Source of the DNA: Hyphomonadaceae bacterium
Lineage (GTDB): Bacteria; Pseudomonadota; Alphaproteobacteria; Caulobacterales; Aquidulcibacteraceae
Reading direction: 5' to 3'
Length of the DNA stretch: 64,000 nt
Assembly: GCA_016791445.1 (NCBI GenBank)
Contig: JAEUMP010000002.1
Span: 186,001-250,000 of the forward strand
Part shown: positions 1-9,577 of the stretch, one piece after another
Position numbering within the stretch: the stretch's first letter is position 1
How the letters are laid out: every line of letters starts with the position of its first letter
Position numbers and translations under genes: made by a program
Notes under the pieces: model-generated
Databases searched by the model: none
Told to the model about the DNA's origin: nothing
Seen by the model: the letters and a program-made list of their open reading frames with translations, nothing else

Positions 1-1
1 G

Positions 2-811
2 CCCTGGGGCGCGATACTCACCCATCGCGAGGCCCACATCGTCCTCGATGAAGCCGGTGCGCCGGAGTTTTACACCGGCGGCGCGCGGCTGTTGCTCCTT
101 GACGGGCCACACGCGCAGTTCACGCCGCAGACGCTCGACGCCGAGGCCGCGCGTTACGCGCGCAGCAATGTCCACGGCGTCCAGCCGTTCTCCGCGTCGA
201 TCAGCCAGGTGACGGAAAGCGGCGCGGTGTATGAGGCATCCGAGGTGGCGGCGATCTCGGAAGTGTGTCGCGCGCGCGGGCTCAAGCTGCACATGGACGG
301 CGCGCGCTTCGCCAATGCACTCGCCGCCACGGGCGCGACGCCTGCGGAGATGAGCTGGAAGGCAGGCGTGGATGTGCTCTCGTTCGGGGCCACCAAGAAC
401 GGCGCGCTCAGCGTCGAGGCGATTGTGTGCTTCGATACCGATGCAGCGCGGCAACTGCCGCATCTGCGCAAGCGTTCGGGACATCTTCTCGCCAAGCACA
501 GACTGCTCGGCGCGCAAATGGCGGCCTACCTCGAAGACGGCCTCTGGCTCCGCAATGCCGGTCACGCCAACGCCATGGCTGCAAAACTCGCAGCGGTGCT
601 CGAGAGCGCGGGTGGTGAGTGCGTGCATCCCGTGCGCGGCAACGCGATCTTCGTGCGCCTTGACGCGCCGATGGCGGAACGTCTCAAGTCGGCGGGCGTC
701 GTGCTCTATCGCTGGGCGCCGGATGGGCCGGACGTGTACCGCTTCGTGGCATCGTGGGCGACGACGGACGCCGATATCGAGGTATGCGCGCAGGCGCTCG
801 CGGCTGCCTGA
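2..811 (+). CDS. Threonine aldolase family PLP enzyme, 5'-truncated by window edge
   Basis: This is the 3' part of a fold-type I PLP enzyme of the L-threonine aldolase / beta-eliminating lyase family, which cleaves threonine (or allo-threonine) to glycine and acetaldehyde. The frame is already open at base 2, so the true start lies before the window; about 269 of the usual 340-350 residues are visible. HREAHIVLDEAG near the left edge, LHMDGARFANA (Asp contacting the PLP ring nitrogen) and SFGATKNGA (Schiff-base Lys) are all intact. The stop lies one base from the stop of the convergent CHAD gene. Stereospecificity cannot be judged from the fragment. Confidence 0.85.
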   Translation, partial: PWGAILTHREAHIVLDEAGAPEFYTGGARLLLLDGPHAQFTPQTLDAEAARYARSNVHGVQPFSASISQVTESGAVYEASEVAAISEVCRARGLKLHMDGARFANALAATGATPAEMSWKAGVDVLSFGATKNGALSVEAIVCFDTDAARQLPHLRKRSGHLLAKHRLLGAQMAAYLEDGLWLRNAGHANAMAAKLAAVLESAGGECVHPVRGNAIFVRLDAPMAERLKSAGVVLYRWAPDGPDVYRFVASWATTDADIEVCAQALAAA

Positions 812-812
812 A

Positions 813-1604
813 TCACGCGCCGCGCCGATGCAGACGCGCGCCGAGACGGTCCGATCTGGCTTTCAAGCGGCGGATAGCGCGCTTGAGTGCGCGCCGCGCG
901 GCCTTCGCCGCCGGCGTGTGCGGCGCCGGCTCCGATTTCAGTCGTTCCAGCAATAGGCGCGCATCGCGCTCCTGCCCGAGAATGTCGCCGAGCGCATCGT
1001 TGATCCGTCGGCGACGCTTGGCGGGCCACGCATCGCCGAGGATCGCCGCCGCATAGAGACGGTCCTTTTCGCGCCGTCGCCAGCGGTGTCTGGCTTCCAC
1101 GTCCGCCGATCGCACCGCGCGCTTCCAGGCACGGCGTGCGTCCTTGGCCACGCGCTTTGCGCCTCTGCGTACGTCGCGGACCGTCAGGTCGGGGAGCGCC
1201 GCCGCATCAGCGCGCAATTGCGCGATCGCGTCGGAGAGATCGTCGATGGCGGGGCTGCCCAGTGTCAGGCGCGCCTGCGACAGCCGGGCGGCGATATCGA
1301 TCAGCGCGGCTGCGCCCTTTTTCCGCGCGCCGGTTGCAGTCGTTCGGGCCGCACTTTCGAGCGCCGCGAGGTCGCGCCAGCCAGACAACGTGTATTTCAG
1401 CGCCCGCGCGCTCCTGGACACCGCGGACGCGCCGCCGAGACCGGCGGCGAGACGGGTGAGCGTGCGCACCCGCTTCAACCGGACGCGCGTCTGGTGGATG
1501 GCCTGATCGTGATCGGTGTCCGACAGCGCGCGTTCCGCCGCCGCGATCTCCCCGATCAGGGCGGCTTTCCAGCCGAAGGCGTAGACGGTGCCGCTTCGAT
1601 GCAT
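813..1604 (-). CDS. CHAD domain protein
   Basis: This is a 263-residue helical protein made almost entirely of a CHAD (conserved histidine alpha-helical) domain, a fold known to bind inorganic polyphosphate. The signature AIHQTRVRLKRVRTLTRLA, with its conserved His and basic stripe, is near the N-terminus, and several Arg/Lys-rich helices follow. There is no CYTH/ThTPase domain, unlike many CHAD proteins. I chose the ATG at 1604 (GTVYAFGW begins the domain); a TTG at 1628 would add eight residues. Role in polyphosphate binding is inferred from the family only. Confidence 0.8.
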   Translation of the reverse strand: MHRSGTVYAFGWKAALIGEIAAAERALSDTDHDQAIHQTRVRLKRVRTLTRLAAGLGGASAVSRSARALKYTLSGWRDLAALESAARTTATGARKKGAAALIDIAARLSQARLTLGSPAIDDLSDAIAQLRADAAALPDLTVRDVRRGAKRVAKDARRAWKRAVRSADVEARHRWRRREKDRLYAAAILGDAWPAKRRRRINDALGDILGQERDARLLLERLKSEPAPHTPAAKAARRALKRAIRRLKARSDRLGARLHRRGA

Positions 1605-1653
1605 GCCCCGACCTTGGCGGGTCGGCAACGTCCCCGCAAGATGTTGAATTCAT

Positions 1654-2130
1654 TCAGGCGCGGACTGTCGCCGGCAGGCGGATTTTCTTCAGCGTCCCGG
1701 AGAAAGCGAGGATCGGCGCGCCGCCCTGCGTCAGGACGCCCTGTACGAAGACGAGAGACTTTGTCTGGCGCAGCACGCGTCCCTCCGCTTCGACGATCAC
1801 GCCGGCGGCGCCCGCGCCCACGAACTCGGCGTTGAAGGTCACGGTTACGGCGAACGTCCCTTGAAGGGCCTCGTGCGCCAGCGCGAAGAGGGCGAAGTCG
1901 GCGAACGACATGAGCGAACCGCCATGCAGCGCGCCACCGCCGTTGAGGTGCTTGTGATCGGGCAGGAAGGCGGCCCGGACCCGCCCGTCGCCCTCGGAAC
2001 GGAAGACAAGCGGCCCCACCAGCGTTTCGAAGGGGTCGCGACCATCGCCCCAGGTGAGCCAGCCCTTGAACGGCCCCTCGGTGAGCTCCACCGGCGCGCC
2101 GTAGCCTTCGGACTTGTCCTCTTCACGCAT
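1654..2130 (-). CDS. PaaI-like hotdog-fold thioesterase
   Basis: A 158-residue single hotdog-domain protein of the PaaI / acyl-CoA thioesterase type. The segment HLNGGGALHGGSLMSFADFALF matches the family active-site region, where HGG(S/A) and the following Asp help hydrolyse the acyl-CoA thioester. The frame is open further upstream, but the first ATG with a good family start (MREEDKSEGYG) is at 2130; longer versions would run into the divergent lipoprotein gene. It probably forms a short leftward unit with the CHAD gene, 49 bases downstream. Substrate unknown. Confidence 0.8.
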   Translation of the reverse strand: MREEDKSEGYGAPVELTEGPFKGWLTWGDGRDPFETLVGPLVFRSEGDGRVRAAFLPDHKHLNGGGALHGGSLMSFADFALFALAHEALQGTFAVTVTFNAEFVGAGAAGVIVEAEGRVLRQTKSLVFVQGVLTQGGAPILAFSGTLKKIRLPATVRA

Positions 2131-2209
2131 GTGATACCGCCTTCCCGCCGTGCTTGCCGCATTCGATCCTCTCGTTAGGGTGCGGCTGGAGAAAATGGGA
2201 GTCTGGCGG

Positions 2210-2860
2210 ATGCGTATATTGGCGGCTGTGGCGCTGGCGGTGCTGGCGACGGGATGCGGACCCGGCGACACGCGCAAGCTCGATCCGGCGGCCGCGAGCG
2301 AGCCGCAACCGTCTCAGGGGATGCGCGAGACGTTTGCGTCGTGCACGTGGGGCGAAGTTGTCGGGGCGACAGCGTCGGTGTGGAGCTACGCCTGCGGCGA
2401 AGGCTACGGCAATTTGCGACTGGTTGCGGACGACGCGTTGCCGGGGTTCGTGATCGAATCGACCGCCGCCGACGCGCCGGGGCGCAGCGTCGCCATACGG
2501 TTCTTCGACAAGCCTGACAGTGCGCCCGTCGATTCGATACTTCCCGCCGTGCGTGCAGCATCGCCGGGACCGGGCGCCGCTGCGTGCGTCCTGACGCCCG
2601 CGCCGGCAGCGGATGCGAGCGCGCCTGTGCGCTATGTCTTTGCCCCGCAGGGCGCGGCGAAGACTGCGTACGAGGCGGCGCTGGCCGGGGACGTCGTGCC
2701 GGAGCCACCGTGCGGACCGCTCGGCGTTTCGCACACGGGTGACCGCACGTTCCGCGAAATCGGACCGGGCACGGTGGCGTTGGTGGAGGCCGGCAGCGAA
2801 ATCCAGATCTTCGATGCCGACACGCTGAAGCTGAAGAGCGCCCACGGCGGCGATCACTGA
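2210..2860 (+). CDS. Hypothetical lipoprotein
   Basis: No family is recognised. The 216-residue product begins with a lipoprotein signal peptide (MRILAAVALAVLATGC), the lipobox being LATGC, so it should be acylated at Cys16 and held in the outer or inner membrane facing the periplasm. Several Cys are scattered in the mature part (SCTWG, SYACGEGYG, AACVLTP, EPPCGPL), compatible with disulfides. Start chosen at 2210 because GGGAG lies seven bases upstream; an ATG at 2195 would spoil the n-region. The next gene follows after 14 bases, so they are probably co-transcribed. Confidence 0.65.
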   Translation: MRILAAVALAVLATGCGPGDTRKLDPAAASEPQPSQGMRETFASCTWGEVVGATASVWSYACGEGYGNLRLVADDALPGFVIESTAADAPGRSVAIRFFDKPDSAPVDSILPAVRAASPGPGAAACVLTPAPAADASAPVRYVFAPQGAAKTAYEAALAGDVVPEPPCGPLGVSHTGDRTFREIGPGTVALVEAGSEIQIFDADTLKLKSAHGGDH

Positions 2861-2874
2861 AATTGGAGGTCGAC

Positions 2875-3186
2875 ATGAGCGCTGAGGGGTACACTGTCGA
2901 AAACAACGCGGCGCGCAACCGGTTTGAGGTCGTGATCGGGAACGACGTCGCCTTCGCGGACTACAAGGTGCTCGCTAGCGGCGTCCTGTTCAGCCACACC
3001 GAAGTGCCGCCGTCGCTGGGCGGACGCGGCATCGCCAAGGCGCTCGTGCGCGCGGGCCTAGCCTATGCGCGTGAGAACAGTCTGAAAGTGATGCCCGTCT
3101 GTCCGTTCTTTGCAAAGTACATCGCCGAACACGTCGAGGAGCACGACATCCTGCATCCGGACTACCGCAAGGCGCTCGGCCTGTGA
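2875..3186 (+). CDS. GNAT-fold N-acetyltransferase, small YidJ/COG2388-like
   Basis: A 103-residue minimal GNAT protein of the COG2388 type. FEVVIGNDVAFADYKV and FSHTEVPPSLGGRGIAKALV are the characteristic strands; the glycine-rich GGRGIAKAL is the acetyl-CoA pyrophosphate loop. The C-terminal VMPVCPFFAKYIAEH is also typical. An ideal GGAGG sits four to six bases before the ATG at 2875, which rules out the upstream TTG. Acceptor substrate is not known for this subfamily. The stop overlaps the GTG start of the pirin gene. Confidence 0.8.
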   Translation: MSAEGYTVENNAARNRFEVVIGNDVAFADYKVLASGVLFSHTEVPPSLGGRGIAKALVRAGLAYARENSLKVMPVCPFFAKYIAEHVEEHDILHPDYRKALGL

Positions 3187-4046
3187 TCGAGCTTGTCATC
3201 GACCAGCGTCGGCGTGATCTGGGCGGCTTCGAGGTGGGACGCGTGCTGCCATTCGCGAAGCGGCGGATGGTGGGGCCGTTCATCTTTTTCGATCATATCG
3301 GTCCGGTGACGTTTCCGGCCGGCATTGCGAAGACCGTGGATGTGCGTCCACACCCGCATATCGGGCTGTCGACCGTCACCTACCTCTTCGCCGGCGAAAT
3401 GATGCACCGCGACAGCGTCGGCGTCGTGCAGGCGATCCGTCCGGGCGAGGTGAACTGGATGACGGCGGGAAGCGGGGTGACGCACTCAGAGCGGTTCGAG
3501 AAGGCGCGCGCCGAGGGCGGGCCGATGCACGCGATCCAGTCCTGGGTGGCGCTGCCGGACGGGATGGAGGAAGTGGCGCCGTCGTTTGCCCATCACGCGG
3601 CCGCAGATCTGCCGATGTTTCAAGAGCGTGGCGCTTCGGGGCGCGTGCTCGCGGGCTCCGCCCTGGGCCTGCAATCGCCGGCAAAGACCCATTCGCCAAT
3701 GACCTACGTCCACTGGGACCTCGACACCGGCGCTGTTGCGCGCATGGAAGAGGACTTCGCCGAACGCGCTGCCTACGTCGTCGCCGGCGCCGTGGAGATT
3801 GATGGACGGCGGATCGACGCGGGCTCAATGGCGCTTTTCAGCCGCGGCGGCGACGTGACACTCCGCGCGCTCGAACCCTCAACCGTCATGACGCTCGGCG
3901 GCGAGCCGGTTGGTCCACGCTATATCGACTGGAACTTCGTCTCCTCCTCTCCCGACCGCATCGCGCAGGCCAAGGCCGACTGGAAGGCGGGACGGATGAA
4001 GTTGCCGGACTTCGACAACGAAGAGTTCATTCCACTGCCGACCTGA
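3183..4046 (+). CDS. Pirin family protein
   Basis: A 287-residue bicupin of the pirin family. The N-terminal cupin carries PHPHIGLSTVTYLFAGE and the downstream GSGVTHSER, which together supply the three His and one Glu that bind the metal (Fe in characterised pirins). Bacterial pirins include quercetin 2,3-dioxygenases and regulators; which applies here cannot be read from sequence. Start is GTG at 3183, overlapping the previous stop (GTGA), showing translational coupling with the GNAT gene. Confidence 0.88.
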   Translation: MIELVIDQRRRDLGGFEVGRVLPFAKRRMVGPFIFFDHIGPVTFPAGIAKTVDVRPHPHIGLSTVTYLFAGEMMHRDSVGVVQAIRPGEVNWMTAGSGVTHSERFEKARAEGGPMHAIQSWVALPDGMEEVAPSFAHHAAADLPMFQERGASGRVLAGSALGLQSPAKTHSPMTYVHWDLDTGAVARMEEDFAERAAYVVAGAVEIDGRRIDAGSMALFSRGGDVTLRALEPSTVMTLGGEPVGPRYIDWNFVSSSPDRIAQAKADWKAGRMKLPDFDNEEFIPLPT

Positions 4047-4124
4047 CGGGACATTTCACCCGCATGGACGCCCGCGCCGCGCTTTCGCTAGAGTCGCGCG
4101 GATCCCAGCCAAAGGCCCGTTTCC

Positions 4125-7100
4125 GTGTCCACACCGCCGTTCAAGAAATTGCTCATCGCCAATCGCGGCGAGATCGCCATCCGCATTGCGCGCGCTGCGG
4201 CTGAGGCCGGGGTTGAAACCGTCTCGGTACACACGCCCGACGATGCGCGCGCGCTGCATGTGAAGTCTGCTGACTGCGCTGTGGCGCTCCCCGGGATAGG
4301 CGTGCGGGGCTATCTCGACAGCGCGGCGCTCCTCGACGTCGCGCGTTCGCAGGGATGCGACGCCCTTCATCCCGGCTACGGGTTTCTCAGCGAGAGTGCG
4401 GATTTCGCGCGTGCCTGCGCGCATGCCGGCGTGACGTTCGTGGGCCCGGATCCGGAAGTGCTGGCATTGCTGGGCGACAAGGTCGCCGCGCGGACGCTTG
4501 CGGCGGAATGCGATGTGCCGCTGCTCGAGGGAACGGGGCGCGCGACGACCGTGAAAGAGGCCCGCGCCTTCGTGAAGCGGATCGGCGCGGCGATGATCAA
4601 GGCCTCCGCTGGCGGTGGCGGTCGCGGCATGCGCCACGTCGCAAAGGAAGGCGAAGTCGAGGCCGCGTTTGCGCTGTGCGAGTCGGAAGCGCGCGCCGGT
4701 TTCGGGGACGGATCCCTCTATCTGGAACAACTGGTGGCGAGCGCCCGGCACATCGAGGTGCAGGTCGTCGCCGACGCGCACGGCGCGGTGAGTCATTTGT
4801 GGGAGCGCGACTGCACGTTGCAGCGTCGTCACCAGAAAATCATCGAGATCGCGCCCGCACCATGGCTCGCGCTCGACCTGCGCGCCCGCATCATCGACGC
4901 CGCGCTGCGAATGGCCAGGGCGGCCGGCTATTCGAATATCGGCACGTTCGAGTTTCTCGTGGACGCCGACAGCGATGCGTTCTGGTTCATGGAAGCCAAT
5001 CCGCGCCTTCAAGTCGAGCACACGATCACCGAGGCGATCACCGGCGTCGACATCGTGCAGGTGCAGCTCGCGCTCGCCGCCGGCGCATCGCTCGCCGACA
5101 TCGGGTTGGCCATTCCGCCACCGGGGGTCGGCGTCGCCGTGCAGTTGCGCGTCAACCTGGAAACCATGGCGGAGGACGGCGCCGTCACGCCTGCCGGCGG
5201 CGTGATATCGGTATTCGAGCCGCCGGGCGGGCCGGGCGTCCGCGTGGACAGCGCCGGCTATGCCGGACTGGACGTCAACGCGAACTACGACGCGATGATC
5301 GCCAAGATCATCGTGCACGCGCGCACGGGGGGCGTGGAAGCGGCGCTGAAGCGCGCCTGCCGCGCCCTTGACGAGACGCGCATCGAGGGCGCGCCCTCCA
5401 ATCTTGCGCTCCTGCGCGCACTCGTGGCGCATGAATGCGTCTCAGGGGGCAATTTCACGACGCGCTTCGTCGAAACGGAGATTGCATCGCTGCTCAAGCG
5501 CGGTGCGCCGACATCACGGACATTTCGTGCAGACGAAGGCGGTGCATTACAGGAGACGCGGCGCGCAGTCGCCGGGCCGCCCGGGTCGGAGCCTGCTCGA
5601 ACCCCATTGCGCGCCACTGTCGTCTCCATCGATGTCGCCGAAGGCGAGAATGTGCGAAAGGGACAGCAAGTCGCCGTGCTCGAAGCGATGAAGATGCAGC
5701 ACGTCGTGCGCGCGCCGGTCTCCGGCGTGGCGTGCGAGATCGCCGTAGCGCCGGGCGAGACACTCGCGGAGGGCGATCCGCTCCTGCATATCCTGCCCAA
5801 CGCAGACGGCGGCCACGAAGGCGACGATGTCGCGCGGGTCGATCCCGATCACATCCGCGCCGATCTGCAGGCCGTCATCGATCGCCACGCCTTCACGCTC
5901 GATGCCAATCGTCCCGACGCGGTCGCGCGCCGTCGCAAGACAAACCAGCGCACGGCGCGGGAGAACATCGACGCGCTCGTCGACCCGGGGACTTTCATCG
6001 AATACGGCGCGCTCGTCATTGCAGCGCAGCGCCGCAGGCGTTCCACCGAAGACCTGATCGCCAATACGCCTGCAGACGGGATGATTACCGGCGTCGGCGC
6101 CATCAATGGCGCGCTGTTCGACGAGGCGCGGACCCGCGCGGCAGTATTGGCCTACGACTACACAGTGCTCGCCGGCACGCAGGGGCATTTCAACCACAAG
6201 AAGACCGATCGCATTCTCGCGGTGGCGCGCAGCGAGGCGCTGCCGGTCGTCTGGTACTGTGAAGGCGGCGGGGGTCGCCCGGGCGATGTCGACGCGCCGG
6301 GCGCCACAGGTCTCGATACGCACAGCTTCCACGCCTATGCCGCACTTTCGGGCCTCGCGCCGCGGATCGGCATCGCTTCGGGGCGCTGCTTTGCCGGCAA
6401 TGCCGTGTTCTTCGGCTGCAGCGACATCACCATTGCGACGCAGAACGTATCCGTAGGGCTGGGCGGCCCGGCGATGATCGAAGGCGGGGGACTCGGCGTC
6501 TATCAACCCGACGAAGTCGGACCGATCGCCATGCAGACCGTCAATGGCGTCATCGACATCGACGTGGCCGACGAGGTCGAAGCGACCGCAGCGGCGCAAA
6601 AGACGCTCGGCTACTTTCAGGGCGCGCTGCAGCAGTGGGCGGCGCCCGATCAGCGACTCCTGCGTCAGGCGATCCCCGAAAACCGGTTGCGGGTCTATGA
6701 CATCCGCGCACTCATCAATGGCCTCGCGGACACGGGGTCGGTGCTGGAATTGCGTCGCCATTTCGGCATCGGGATCGTCACGGCGTTGATCCGCATCGAA
6801 GGCAGGTCTGTCGGTCTCATCGCGAACAACCCGATGCATCTCGGCGGCGCGATCGACTCAGACGCATCCGACAAGGCGGCCCGATTCCTCCAGCTGTGCG
6901 ACGGATTCGACATCCCCGTGCTCTCGCTCATCGATACGCCAGGGTTCATGGTCGGGCCCGATAGCGAGCAGACAGCGGCGGTGCGCAAGGGGTCGCGTTT
7001 CTTCGTGACCGCCGCGAACCTGAGCGTGCCGGTCTTCGCCGTGGTCGTTCGCAAGGGCTATGGCCTCGGCGCACAGGCGATGGCTGGCGGCAGCCTGCAG

Positions 7101-7409
7101 ACCCCGTTCTTCTGCGTGTCGTGGCCGACCGGCGAGTTCGGCGGCATGGGCCTCGAGGGCGCGGTGCGCCTCGGATACCGCAAGGAACTTGAAGCGGAGA
7201 CCGATCCGGACGCGCGCAAGGCGCTCTACGAGAAACTCGTCGCGCGACAATACGCGGTCGGCAAGGCGACATCAGTCGCGGGCTTCCTCGAAATAGACGC
7301 TGTCATTGATCCGGCGGAGACGCGCAGCTGGATCGTTCGTGGGCTAAAATCTGCCGTTACGCCGGCGCCGCGTGCGGGCAAGAAGCGCCCCTTCATCGAT
7401 ACCTGGTAG
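4125..7409 (+). CDS. Single-chain acyl-CoA carboxylase (BC-BCCP-CT fusion)
   Basis: One 1094-residue polypeptide carrying all parts of a biotin-dependent acyl-CoA carboxylase. Residues about 1-450 are biotin carboxylase: LLIANRGEIAIRI at the start, the ATP-grasp glycine loop KASAGGGGRGMR, and MEANPRLQVEHTITE. About residues 490-560 form the biotin carrier domain, with the biotinyl Lys523 in EAMKM. From about 565 to the end lies a fused carboxyltransferase pair with oxyanion-hole glycines (GPAMIEGGGLG, GYGLGAQAMAGG). This matches the single-chain, homo-hexameric carboxylases described for long-chain acyl-CoA (LCC type) rather than the split Acc/Pcc enzymes. Start is GTG. Acyl chain preference is inference. 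Confidence 0.88.
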   Translation: MSTPPFKKLLIANRGEIAIRIARAAAEAGVETVSVHTPDDARALHVKSADCAVALPGIGVRGYLDSAALLDVARSQGCDALHPGYGFLSESADFARACAHAGVTFVGPDPEVLALLGDKVAARTLAAECDVPLLEGTGRATTVKEARAFVKRIGAAMIKASAGGGGRGMRHVAKEGEVEAAFALCESEARAGFGDGSLYLEQLVASARHIEVQVVADAHGAVSHLWERDCTLQRRHQKIIEIAPAPWLALDLRARIIDAALRMARAAGYSNIGTFEFLVDADSDAFWFMEANPRLQVEHTITEAITGVDIVQVQLALAAGASLADIGLAIPPPGVGVAVQLRVNLETMAEDGAVTPAGGVISVFEPPGGPGVRVDSAGYAGLDVNANYDAMIAKIIVHARTGGVEAALKRACRALDETRIEGAPSNLALLRALVAHECVSGGNFTTRFVETEIASLLKRGAPTSRTFRADEGGALQETRRAVAGPPGSEPARTPLRATVVSIDVAEGENVRKGQQVAVLEAMKMQHVVRAPVSGVACEIAVAPGETLAEGDPLLHILPNADGGHEGDDVARVDPDHIRADLQAVIDRHAFTLDANRPDAVARRRKTNQRTARENIDALVDPGTFIEYGALVIAAQRRRRSTEDLIANTPADGMITGVGAINGALFDEARTRAAVLAYDYTVLAGTQGHFNHKKTDRILAVARSEALPVVWYCEGGGGRPGDVDAPGATGLDTHSFHAYAALSGLAPRIGIASGRCFAGNAVFFGCSDITIATQNVSVGLGGPAMIEGGGLGVYQPDEVGPIAMQTVNGVIDIDVADEVEATAAAQKTLGYFQGALQQWAAPDQRLLRQAIPENRLRVYDIRALINGLADTGSVLELRRHFGIGIVTALIRIEGRSVGLIANNPMHLGGAIDSDASDKAARFLQLCDGFDIPVLSLIDTPGFMVGPDSEQTAAVRKGSRFFVTAANLSVPVFAVVVRKGYGLGAQAMAGGSLQTPFFCVSWPTGEFGGMGLEGAVRLGYRKELEAETDPDARKALYEKLVARQYAVGKATSVAGFLEIDAVIDPAETRSWIVRGLKSAVTPAPRAGKKRPFIDTW

Positions 7410-7412
7410 GCG

Positions 7413-8474
7413 ATGCGCGTCGATCTCTTCGATTTTGACCTGCCGGCGGACCGGATCGCGCTGCATCCCGCGCGACCGCGTGACAGCGCGCGACTTCTTC
7501 ATGTCCGGGATGAGGGCATGTTGGAAGATCTCGTGGTGCGGGACCTGCCTAGCCTTCTTCGCGCGGGAGATCTTCTAGTCCTGAATGATACGCGCGTCGT
7601 GCATGCGGCGCTGTCGGGCGTGCGTGCGGCGCGTGGCGACAGCGGCGACGTCGCGGTGGCGATCAATCTACATCGACGCGTGGACCCGCGGACATGGGTT
7701 GCGTTCGCGCGTCCAGGAAAGCGCCTTCGCCCCGGCGACACCGTCCGCTTCGGGGAGCGACTGTCCGCGACGGTTATCGAGAAGGCGGAAACCGGTGAGG
7801 TGACGTTTTCCTTCGCGTGTGAGGGGGCGGCGCTCGACGCGGAAATCGCTGTGTGCGGCGCGCCGCCGCTGCCGCCCTACATTCTCGCGCAGCGACCGAC
7901 GCGCGAGGAGGACGAGGACGACTACCAGACCATCTATGCGCGCAGGGATGGCGCGGTGGCTGCGCCTACCGCGGGTCTCCATTTCACCGAAGAACTATTC
8001 GCCGCCCTGGCGGCGCTCGGCGTGGAGCGGACGGCGGTGACATTGCACGTGAGTGCGGGCACGTTCCTGCCGGTGAAGACCGACGACACGCGCGATCACG
8101 TCATGCACGCCGAGTGGCGTGAGGTGCCGGCGGACGCGGCGAGTTCAATCAATCGCGCAAAGTCTGAAGGGCGGCGCGTGATCGCCATCGGCACGACGGC
8201 GCTGCGCAGTCTTGAATCCGCCGTCGATGCCGATGGGCGCGTCGTCGCAGGCGCCGGCGAGACTGACATTTTCATCACGCCGGGGTATCGCTTCCGCGTG
8301 GTGGATGGTCTCTGGACGAATTTCCATCTGCCGCGCTCCACGCTGTTCATGCTCGTCAGCGCGTTTTGCGGGATAGACCGCATGCGGGCCGCCTATGCGC
8401 ACGCCATTGCTTCGCACTATCGGTTCTATTCGTTCGGGGACGCCAGTCTCCTGTGGCGGACCGAGGCGCACTGA
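7413..8474 (+). CDS. queA: tRNA preQ1-34 S-adenosylmethionine ribosyltransferase-isomerase
   Basis: QueA transfers and isomerises the ribosyl moiety of SAM onto 7-aminomethyl-7-deazaguanine at tRNA position 34, giving epoxyqueuosine. The 353-residue length is normal, and [36 protein letters not shown], the [10 protein letters not shown] motif and [14 protein letters not shown] are hallmark stretches. It starts four bases after the carboxylase stop and its stop overlaps the tgt start (TGATG), so queA and tgt are translationally coupled, as expected for consecutive queuosine steps. Confidence 0.95.
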   Translation: MRVDLFDFDLPADRIALHPARPRDSARLLHVRDEGMLEDLVVRDLPSLLRAGDLLVLNDTRVVHAALSGVRAARGDSGDVAVAINLHRRVDPRTWVAFARPGKRLRPGDTVRFGERLSATVIEKAETGEVTFSFACEGAALDAEIAVCGAPPLPPYILAQRPTREEDEDDYQTIYARRDGAVAAPTAGLHFTEELFAALAALGVERTAVTLHVSAGTFLPVKTDDTRDHVMHAEWREVPADAASSINRAKSEGRRVIAIGTTALRSLESAVDADGRVVAGAGETDIFITPGYRFRVVDGLWTNFHLPRSTLFMLVSAFCGIDRMRAAYAHAIASHYRFYSFGDASLLWRTEAH

Positions 8475-9577
8475 TGGCGGCTTTTCCTTTCACCATCCAT
8501 GCGACCGACGGCGCAGCGCGCACCGGCGTCCTCTCGACGCCGCGCGGCGACATCCTCACGCCCGCCTTCATGCCCGTGGGCACGGCGGGCACTGTGAAGG
8601 GGCTGCTTGTCGATCAGGTGCGCGCGACCGGCGCCGATATCGTTCTCGGGAACACCTATCACCTCATGCTGCGCCCCGGCGCGGAGCGTGTGAATCGCCT
8701 CGGCGGCTTGCACGCCTTCATGCGCTGGCCGCGTCCGATCCTCACCGATTCCGGCGGCTTTCAGGTCATGTCTCTGGCGGCGCTGCGCAAGATCACGGAG
8801 GAGGGCGTCACGTTCCGCAGCCATATCGATGGCGGCGCGCATGTGCTGACGCCGGAACGGTCCATAGAAATTCAGGCTGACCTTCTCGGCGCCGATATCG
8901 TGATGCAGTTCGACGAGTGCCCAGCCTTGCCGGCGCCGGAGGCCGAGGTGCGTCGCGCGATGGAGCTTTCCCTGCGCTGGGGCGCACGCTCCAAGTCGGC
9001 ATTCGGGAGTCGTGACTCGCAGGCGCTCTTCGCGATCGTGCAGGGCGGGACGGACGAGACCCTTCGACGGTTATCGGCGGAAGCGTTGGTGACGGAAGGG
9101 TATGACGGCTACGCCATCGGCGGTCTTGCGGTAGGCGAGGGCCACCTGGAGATGCTGCGCACGCTGGATGCGACCACACCGCTGCTGCCGTACGCGCGTC
9201 CGCGCTATCTCATGGGCGTCGGCAAGCCGATCGACATCGTGGAGTCCGTCGCGCGGGGCGTCGACATGTTCGACTGCGTGCTGCCGACGCGATCCGGGCG
9301 CCATGGACAGGCATGGACCGATCGCGGCCCGCTCAATCTGAAGAACGCACGCTTCGCGGAAGACACATCGCCCATCGACGAGACGCTCGATTGCCCCGCG
9401 AGCCGGGACTATTCGAAGGCCTACCTGCATCACCTCGTGAAGTCGGGCGAACTGCTCGGCCAGGTGCTCCTGTCCTGGCACAACGTCGCCTACTACCAGA
9501 GCCTGATGGCGCGGCTCCGCGTGGCCATCATCTCGGGCAGGCTATCTGATTTCGTCGCGCAGTTTCGCGAACCCTAG
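8474..9577 (+). CDS. tgt: tRNA-guanine transglycosylase, zinc site degenerate
   Basis: Exchanges guanine 34 of GUN-anticodon tRNAs for preQ1, the step before QueA. It is 367 residues, a normal length. The substrate-binding [12 protein letters not shown] loop, the FAIVQGG motif and the nucleophile Asp in [14 protein letters not shown] are intact. Odd: the structural zinc motif of bacterial Tgt, CxCx2C followed by a His, reads L305-D-C307-P-A-S310, so two of three cysteines are replaced; the downstream SWHN His remains. The ATG at 8474 overlaps the queA stop. The stop forms a CTAG shared with the convergent lipoprotein gene. Confidence 0.93.
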   Translation: MAAFPFTIHATDGAARTGVLSTPRGDILTPAFMPVGTAGTVKGLLVDQVRATGADIVLGNTYHLMLRPGAERVNRLGGLHAFMRWPRPILTDSGGFQVMSLAALRKITEEGVTFRSHIDGGAHVLTPERSIEIQADLLGADIVMQFDECPALPAPEAEVRRAMELSLRWGARSKSAFGSRDSQALFAIVQGGTDETLRRLSAEALVTEGYDGYAIGGLAVGEGHLEMLRTLDATTPLLPYARPRYLMGVGKPIDIVESVARGVDMFDCVLPTRSGRHGQAWTDRGPLNLKNARFAEDTSPIDETLDCPASRDYSKAYLHHLVKSGELLGQVLLSWHNVAYYQSLMARLRVAIISGRLSDFVAQFREP

